From Isoetes engelmannii (taxonomy: Eukaryota; Streptophyta; Lycopodiopsida; Isoetales; Isoetaceae): 23,225 bases of DNA. The stretch covers positions 1-23,225 of the forward strand of contig JAANSK020250385.1 of the NCBI GenBank assembly GCA_011763485.2, given 5' to 3'. This document shows, one piece after another, positions 10,301 to 19,300 of this stretch. Position numbers and translations under genes: made by a program. The notes below the pieces were generated by a model, which had not been told where the DNA came from, did not search any database, and saw nothing but the letters and a program-made list of their open reading frames with translations. Numbering within the stretch: position 1 is the first letter of the stretch; every line of letters begins with the position of its first letter.

Positions 10301-13300
10301 TAGCAGCTTCTTTACCGACATTGTTGCGGTTTGTTCTCTCTCTATAGTGCAATCCAACCATTTGAAGGAAATGAAGTTGTTGTATACCACCAACTATGAT
10401 TACAAGAATATTTGGTTATTGTCTTAAAGTGGCAATACTTATGGAGATAAGATCGCTAATGGGTTCTTATACAAAGGTCCAAAGCTATGTAATGTTCGAG
10501 ACTTTAGACCACTTATTCTTAGAGAGGTCTATAATGCACCTACTGCTGGGCATCGTGGCATTGGGCGACCTTGGCAATGCGTGAACTATACTTTGTTCGG
10601 CTATAGGTCTGTCTTTCCAAGCACGTTGCATCGGCCTTCGCCCTTGCTGCCTTGAAGTCATGTCAATTTTGCTGGTGTGATCCAATGTACATATGGGAAT
10701 CACATTTCTGGATCATATAAAGCCATCTATTAGCATGGTCATGATATTCTCTCTTTGAAAGTTGTCTTTACAAAGGCTTATCACAAGGACGATTGTGCAT
10801 TCTCAGATAAATGCTTGCTATGATTCTGATTGAGTGAGGAATTTACGGCTAATATCACAAGGCTATGTTATTCTGTTGACTCTATTGTCCTCTGTAAGAT
10901 GAACCTTCCACATTCTTTGAGGTTGGTTGATACGCCATTCAAGATCTCTATAGCCCGGTCCTCTCACAATTTCTTGCTTTTGTAGCACAAGAAGAGTTGT
11001 TGAGTGCATAGTTAAGAAAAAATGAAAAATGAAAGAAAATGGCAAATCGAATCTTGAAAATGAGAAATGAAAATGAAATTTAAAAAGAAAAAGTACAGAA
11101 AAAAATTTAAAATAATGTCATTCTACTAGGAAATACTCTTGCTTTACTCCAAAACCACATAGAAATAAATTAGGAACTCATGTAGTCATAACAAGAACAA
11201 TTGAAGATAATAGAAACTGTACTTAGACTAAGGCAAAATTGGCATCATTCAAGTCATTTTTTAGCATCTTCGGCCATTTTCGATCATCCATATGCCATGG
11301 CCCTTTTAGAAGATAGGCTAAGTTTAAAAAATTTTAGGATGAGAACTTCAATGTATTTTTTTCCTGTCATAAAAAATGATACCCTTTTGTTTTTGTAAAA
11401 AGTTGAGTAAAATGGTGTAAATGAACGTTTCCGCTTGACCGCTCTCTTTGGGCACTGTTTTTTCATATCTGCAACCTCATAGCTCTTATTTCTGTCTATT
11501 TCATGTGCACTACATTATCAAAGTTGGATAATTCCAATGTTAATATGTGTTACTGTGTGTTTCAATGGAAGATCTTCTGGCATTGTAAATACTATATTAC
11601 CTGGAGGTCTATATCTCCTCTACATGAGATCATTAAAGGAGTAAAGAAATACCCTTTTTGTGACCCATAACAAAGTTCTTTATGGCAGGCTGAGCCACTA
11701 TGTTTAAGTTTGTCATTACTAATATGGCTTTAGTTCTTAAAGCACCATAATCGAAGATGCATCTCATTGGTAACCATTTAGAAAATTGAGCAGCCATTGA
11801 AGAAAAGGTGCACAAATCTAAACATACAAGAGGGTTTCGGGTTTGATGCTTCCTTCTACAAAGCAAAATTCTCATTTATAAGTCCATCTATAGAATGTTC
11901 AGAAGGGTGTCCTTTTGCTATAGAGCTTTTTAAAAATTTACGTATAAATGGAACTTCTTTATGCTTCAGAAAAAAAAATTAAGAAAAATAAAGGATGCTG
12001 AACAATGTAGACGAATCTTCGGATTTTTGCCTCATCTTTTAATTACCACAATTCCCACGCTATTTAGTGTTGAATTGAAATATATTTGAATTTTTACCGT
12101 CCATAGAAACCAAGAATACCAGGCATATTACTATCCAAGATTAAAAGACCCTCGCCCCGAAGGGGTTTCACGAAAAACTCTTAGCAGTGCTAGGCTCGCT
12201 GATATACTGTACCTTTATACATGTCAGTGTAAAGAGGGACACAATTGTGTTTGCATTCTAGCATCTCTTAGATATATGATGCTAGTCCATTACTGAAGGT
12301 GTCTGCAATATCAGTGGTAGGTTAGGTGTAACCAACCAATTATATTTTGCCTGAATAGGTGCGCATGCTCGGCAATTCTATAAAGTGTGACAATCTTTTT
12401 TAATAAGGCACATTTGACAGCACTGACAAATTCTATTTTCTCACTCTTCTTGGGTGCATCTGCCCATCTCAATTCTAAGATGGTATGCTCCAATTCGAGT
12501 TGATGCAATCATCCTGCGCTTCTTCATGGACGAATGCGTTAACAGATAAGGTACCGCTACAAACCCTTAGCAAACGTGGGATTGATCTAGCTTCGTAATT
12601 TGATTTCTTTATCAACTTTAAAGCACGGGTATCCCACAGCTTACTAAGGAAGCTTGTGTCCAGATACTAGATACTGCTTAAGGTGATAGTGATCGTCAAT
12701 GTTCTGGACTTGTATCATAGATACTGCTTAAGGTGATAGTGATCGTCATTGTTCTGGACTTGTATCATATTTCTGTACATTCCATCTAGAAAACTAAGTG
12801 TCCCGCTTCTCCTTCTTGCAAACTCTAAGGAACTGTGAACCCATTTCCATTGTGTGGGCAAGGCTTAGAAGGCAAGTATATCCCATGTTTACCACCTTAT
12901 GACAATTCATAATGTGATGTTCCGGAGCAGTATGCTGGAGAGGTAAGATCCATGTTCTTTAAAAAAAGAATTTGATATGGGACTGTGCTTGACCCCAAGT
13001 GCCTGAGTCAAAAAGGCTTTTTGAACTCGTTCGAAGTCCTTTCAAGCGGCAAGCAATATCACTGGCCCCCATACTTCTACTCCACATAGAAGGGACTCTA
13101 CCAAAACCTTGAACAAGTGTGAGTAATGGAACCAATCATAAAGCTCTCATTTATGGCAATTGTTTTGTGTTATATAGAAAGTCTTCTAATCTGCCTCCGT
13201 TTATTTATATAAGAATCAAGTACATGATAGCAGTGAAGTTCAACCCTTAGGTATTAATATACTTGCACCATTTCCACATTTTGGCATTGATAAGTGAAGC

Positions 13301-16300
13301 AAAGTTGCATGTGCATTCCTGTGTGCTGGCAGAAGGCACTTAATGTATTGAGATGCTGCTGCAAACTTGCTATAGTGTGTGCTAAGAGATCCACATCATC
13401 TACGCATATCAGCTACTATATGATATGGTGAGCAATCCAGGCCCCTGCCCTCCACCTCCATGTTGAGTGAGCCAGTGCTGATTAATGTATAGCCCAAACA
13501 ACGTGGGAGAGAGTGGGCACTTCTGGTAGACTCCGACACTACTGTGTTGATAAGGTAACCTGAGGGTTGCCTTCGACTTGTATTTGTTTCATATAGCCTA
13601 TATACTGCATTTTGCAACTCTTGAGGTATCCCGAATTGCGTTAATCTTTCCCACTTTGTTCTAGAGACCGTCTTGGAAGCTTCCGCAACGTTCACAAAGC
13701 AGTTTAATGTTCTAATGTGGAAAGCTGCAGAATATTCAATAGCTTTTTTTCTTAATGTCTGGGCATAATCCTCTACTCGACCACAATCAAGTGAAGATGC
13801 GGAAAAATAGCTTGACAATGGATATGTACTAGTTGCTAGTCTATTTCAAAGAAGAGAGGTCGATGATCTGAATCTACCTCTTCATCTCTGCTCTCTATTC
13901 TCCATGCGCACATGCATGACAAGATGTAGGGCTTGCTCTGCCACTAGCACATAATTCACCATGTTGGACCCCTCACTTCGATTTTCCTACTTACAAGTTT
14001 AGAAGGAGGATGGTCACTATGAATGACCATTGCAAACAAGCAAGTTAAAGAAGTTGCACATCTCCAAATCGCGTGACAGGGGTGACCATCGTCAGCTGAC
14101 GTCTGTAGTCAGAGATCTTTTTTAAGTTGTAATATGTCCTCGGCCAGAGGGCTGACCTTTCTTAACACCTTTGTTGGTGTGCATGCATTGAAATCCCCAA
14201 TAAAGATCACGACTTCCAATTGGTTGTGCCAATGAATATCATCATATAGATCATCATATAGATCGACGTATAGGCCCAGTCTATCTGCATTTGAATGCCT
14301 GTAATAGAAGTTGGAGCCTACATATAGGAAATCACATGCAGCCACAGAGAGGGGTTTCCCACACTGTTCTCTACCCTTATACACATGTAGTGATTATATA
14401 TGTTTTTGTAAGGAAACTGCAGGTGCCAATGACAATAACAAACTATTTGGTGATGTCATTACTTGCCTGTGCACTCATTGAACAATGAATAATGTTGACA
14501 TCCTAGCAGATCCACTATCTTCGACCAGTATGCTCCCATGTTTCCATAAGGAAAATGAAATTCATATCTTTGGCTATGGAAGTCAAGTTGTCTCCCTTTT
14601 GCCATGGTAAGCAGTTTGTGCAATAGGTTAATTCTTTTCTGGGCCTTTGATCTAATGGTAATACACTAGTTCTAGAATAGCTATGGCTCGAGTTCGAGAC
14701 CATCCAGAGTTGCACTATGTATAGTTCCATTTCATGGCATCTATCTTTGTATCTATTTGTTGAAATATGATTTATACAGTCCCATAGCCCTTGGTGGTCT
14801 TCATGAATGTTCAAATTCTATCTACCTTTATCATTTTAGTAATATTTCATTATTTATGTCTTTGGGAAATGGATCGTGGCCAATGAGCCGATCAAAAGCT
14901 ATGGGAGAAGTGAATATAGTGTGGTTGTTGGTATTGCACTGATGCAAAACATTCGATAGCTTTAATCTCAAGATTATGGTCTTGGGTGCATTAATTTCGG
15001 TGGTTAGAATCTCAAAACTAATGCTTTTGGTGTTTAAGATCCCATCCAAATCTCAAAGTAAAGTACAATACAAAATTCTTTTTTCTTGGCATATAAAAAG
15101 AATATGCAGATTTGCCAAAAAAACAAAACAACCCCAGGGGATTCACCTTTCATTGGCATATCACCTATGAGAGTTCAATAGAGGGGCTTTTTTTGGAACA
15201 TTTGCGTACCCTTCGAACGCAGATGCCATAACCCCTCCCCCCCCCTTTCCCCAATGTATAAGTGCATTCCCTGGGAAAACAACGACCATCAAGTCTTCAT
15301 TTATGCTCAAAATATGTCATAAGATGCCAAACCCACCCTTTAATCCCCCCACAAAACCCCCCAATGAAAGAAATGAAACTAAAAACATCCTATTAGCTTG
15401 ACTAACAATTATAAATTGGAATCCCTAGGTACCTGGATGGTTATGCTTTTACCAACTTGTCCATGCCAACTACAATGTCACACTTGAAAGCACTAAGAGA
15501 ACTGTAAGTTATCAACTTTATCCTCATGGTTTTAGGAAGTTTAATTGTTGTATGCAATCAAACAGGTCATTCCGGAATGGTGGATTAAACGGCACTATAC
15601 CTCACCAGATTGGAGACTTAAATCTGACTTACTTGTATGCATCAAAATCCAAAACACAAGTGTAATAGATTTTTATTGACCATAGGTTTTCTAATATTTA
15701 TACATTTAGGGACTTGAGCTTCAACAATCTTAATAGTGATATACCCAGTACATTGGCTTCTATGGCATTTTTGAATATGTTGTAAGTATTACTTCACCTT
15801 TCATAAAACTTATTAGTGCACCTAAAGGCGACACTACCTATTACATCTAGTCCTAGTTTGAGAAAGAATGGTATTGTCCAAGGAAGGGGTTGCAATCTAA
15901 TTCATTTTATCTTGTGTGCATGCTTGAGTGTCATTCAAGTAAAAATGCTTTTGTTTTCTTCCTCTTCGTTTCTTCTTAGCCCTACCAACAAACCAGGAAA
16001 ACAATAGCTCCTACTTGAATTTACTCCTCATGTAGCATTTAGTTTGCTAGAAATTTGAAATAAAAATAAGACTTACATCTACCTATAGCTTTGCACGACT
16101 TTAAGTACAAGTAGATGCTCATAAGTTAGTGTAGCAATTATAATCTAAGCAAAAAATGTGTTTGAGTAAGAATATGCCTAAATTAGTTGGGTTCAATTTG
16201 GCGTTGAGAATTGAATTGAATTGATTTGAATTGAATACTGCCCAGACTGCTTACTTAAAAGACCCTTAGTAGAGGCAAGGAGAAAGTCATCCAGTTCTGA

Positions 16301-19300
16301 TAAAATCATTCATATGTGTATAATCAGAAATGCTCGTTCTACTCTATTCGAATCAACTCTCTTCATTGCTCTTCTTTATTCAATTCAATTCTCTCAAATA
16401 AAAAATCTAAGAAAGCAATATTGCATATGGTATTGCTCATTTCATCCTTCGGGTTTTTTGATCCTTTAAGTAATAGGCTTCTGTGCTTTTCTTGTATTGG
16501 GTGCCATAAATTTTGGTCTTCGTGAATGATAAAAATCAATTCAAGTTAACAAGACAACGGCATTGCAATCTCCCTCATTTGTTTTTCAGATGCTCCGTTC
16601 TTATACGACATCATTGAAGATGTTGAAGGAAAGATTGCTATTATATAGCTTGTTGTGCCTATTCCAAATGATTCATTCAAAAATATGAGGATGTATATCC
16701 AAGATAATGTTTGTTTTGATAATAATATTCCGTGACATGTCTAACTTCTAAGGTTGTGCTTCAGGTTTTTAGGAAATAATAGTTTGAGTGGAGAAATCCC
16801 TAGACAAATGAGCAACCTTACAAGGTTGACGAGTTTGTAAGTATTGGATTAGAGAATAGGTGATGTATAATTAGATGCATTCATCACTTTTTGTCTTGCT
16901 TCTTTCAGGGATCTTTCATATAACCAGCTCTCGGGGTCTCTTCCAACATGGCTCAACAGATCTAGCTTGAAGACGTATGCTAGCCTTAGGCCTTCTATAT
17001 TTATGTAGCACATTCTAAGCCAATAATAGGCTATAAACCTTATGTCTACAGGAACTTGATCTGGAACTTATTTGACACTACAAAAGAATCCACCAGGCAA
17101 CCTTTCTCTACGACTAAATTCTGTTATATACTTCATGCCATAACCCTTACTTTCCACACTTTATTTTTCCATTAGACATGATTGGGCATCATTCAATTGT
17201 CTAGACACCATGACTCCTTGCACTAGATCAAGAAGCGGAAAAAGTATGTGAAAATTATGAGGTACAAACCAAAGAGGATGGAATTTTTGAGTTAAATGCA
17301 AGTGATTTGAATATGTATAGGTGTTGGATTTAGCATCAACTGTGGCGGTCCACAACTCACCTCATCCTCTATGCAGTATGATGATGATTCCTCTACCCTT
17401 GGGGAGGTATCTTTCAGTAGAAGCACAAATACAAAATGGGCACTTAGCACTATTGGCTCTGTGAAAAACAAGAAATTCGATCAAATTGTGCAGACTACGA
17501 CAAAGATTTCAACTTCTTTCATCAATCCAAGCATTTATCAAACTGCACGAAGCTCTCCTAGTTCATTGAGGTATTTTGGCCTTAACATGGAGAACGGCAA
17601 TTATTCTGTAGAGCTACATTTTGCAGAGATATCAATAAGTGCGAACCAAAAGATATGGGAAAGCATCGGGAAGCGCATTTTTGATATTTACATTCAGGTA
17701 CCCAATTTAAATAAAAGTTCAAGTGTGATTGAATTAACGTGAGGGTACTTACATATATGTCTTATGTCTGTATCCGAATACCTTTGGTCATTAGTATAAG
17801 TTCTTCACCCTACCAGTACAAGTTGTCTACAAAGTCCAACAAGCCCTCGGCATTTCATATGCTATCACAAATAGCACATGGACTCTAAATACCATGCTTT
17901 TTTCATTGTCCCAATCATAAAGCATTCATTCAATGCCCCACTATGGGTTGTAGCAAAAATAAGCTTTTGCCGTCTCAGCTGATCCTTGAACAATGGCACA
18001 ATCTGATTTGAATTATGATCTCTAGGAGCTAATTACTTGAGCTAAAACTGAAACAATGGTTACCTTTCCTCCTTATCTTAAGTTCTTGTTTATTTTCCAG
18101 GGTGAAAAGATCTATGAAGATTATGACATTGCATCTAGAGCAAATGGATCATTCAAGGCTGTTGTAGAAAAACGCACCGTTCAAGTAACAAATGGCGTAC
18201 TGGAAATTCATCTTAAATGGTCAGAAAAAGGCACATGTTGCATCCCAATATCAAGGACATTTGGACCTCTTATTTCAGCTATAGTTGTCAAAGCCGGTAT
18301 GTATGGACCTTCCTGCTCCTTCCTGCTCAAATTATGGTGACTTTAAAAGTTCTTGGCAAGACACCAATAATTAGAATAAGACTTACACGAGCATTATATG
18401 CCCATGGACATTTGCCAGTTAGTTTTTTGTGGTTCATGGGGTTCAATGCAAAACATAGGGCAGGACAGCCACAAGGGCTAGATGCACTGTGAAAGTACCA
18501 AACAAGAAATATCCTGCAATTCTGCACATACAAATGAAAGTATCTAATGCAAATGTTAAGTTTTCAAACTTGTCATGTATTAGACTTATGTAGGCATCTA
18601 GTGCCGTCTTTCAGAAGAAAACAAAGTAGCACCCAATTGCAGATTTTCACTCCTTTTACATTGAAAGGAGTACATTTATAACTAAAGAGATGAGAGTTCC
18701 CTGGTTTTGTGGAAGCTAACCATAAAAATATACCTTAGATGTCCTAAAAGTGTGACGAAGATTCTCAAGGCAAGTTAAAATATTCTTGTGATTAAAACCA
18801 CATGAGGTCTCAAGCTCTCATAGAAGTAAGGCAATGCCCAAGCAGAAATGGGGGCCAAGACATGGCTGCACTGAACTTCATAAACCATTAAATACATAGA
18901 AAGGACAGGCTACCAAATCGATATTAGAAATATAGTTTAAATCCAAACCGTGATTTGCATCCTGCCCAAAATATAAGTTCATTGCAGTGGCTTTGACTGC
19001 CAAAATCACTACAGGATGTGCATACTTGCCACTGGCATGCAATCCATTACTGCAAGTTGCTTTTAAGTGCCATTGAAACAGTTGACAGTTGAACAAAAAA
19101 AATTTGGTCACCTGGAGATATGAAGAGGTTGAGCACAACAGGTGAGTTATCTCATACTAGAATAATGGATCACTATACATCTCCATAGTTCTACATATGA
19201 ATTACCAAATAGATAAAGTAGAGATGAGATTTCTTGACCTCAAATCCTTGAGACTGGACACCAGACAAATTGGCAACTCTGACGTTTTTGTATAACTTCA

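Larger units (their letters stand above)
1506..16974 (+). other. Exons 3-14: eleven leucine-rich repeats
   Basis: Exon 3 encodes the lead-in ([19 protein letters not shown]). Exons 4-14 each encode about one LRR with the plant-specific LxxNxLxGxIPxEIGxLxxL pattern, for example [15 protein letters not shown] in exon 4 and [18 protein letters not shown] in exon 13. Exons 4-9, 12 and 13 are exactly 72 nt (24 codons); exon 10 is 75, exon 11 is 69, exon 14 is 66. All start and end in phase 2, so any could be skipped without a frameshift. The repeat in exon 10 (residues about 279-303) is the most degenerate. Introns 7 and 9 split this array with about 5.9 and 6.3 kb of repeat-rich DNA. Confidence 0.92.
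17052..18296 (+). other. Exons 15-18: linker and malectin-like domain
   Basis: Exons 15 and 16 encode the post-LRR linker, including [12 protein letters not shown], matching the family's LNCLQRNFPCNR segment. Exon 17 opens with [10 protein letters not shown] and carries [20 protein letters not shown] and a [10 protein letters not shown] ending. Exon 18 continues [11 protein letters not shown] and ends with [17 protein letters not shown] and [11 protein letters not shown]. These are the landmark strings of the malectin-like (carbohydrate-binding fold) domain of LRR-VIII-2 kinases, at about residues 435-622. Exon 15 uses a GC donor in this model. Confidence 0.9.

Noticed and set aside
10863-11466. 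Minus-strand open stretches in intron 9 as genes
   Set aside because: Each is about 60 codons, A+T-driven in composition, with no recognisable motif and no splice context.
14640-14720. A functional tRNA gene
   Set aside because: A- and B-box-like motifs are present, but no acceptor stem or full cloverleaf can be folded, and part of the segment recurs in a SINE-like context.
16316-16525. An organellar or small membrane-protein gene
   Set aside because: The open stretch has some hydrophobic character, but I recognise no plastid or mitochondrial protein, and it lies within an intron.
16580-16740. An extra exon after TTTTTCAG, reading [19 protein letters not shown]
   Set aside because: It meets a stop shortly after and is not LRR-like. 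Exons 12 and 13 already join in phase with a complete LRR pattern.
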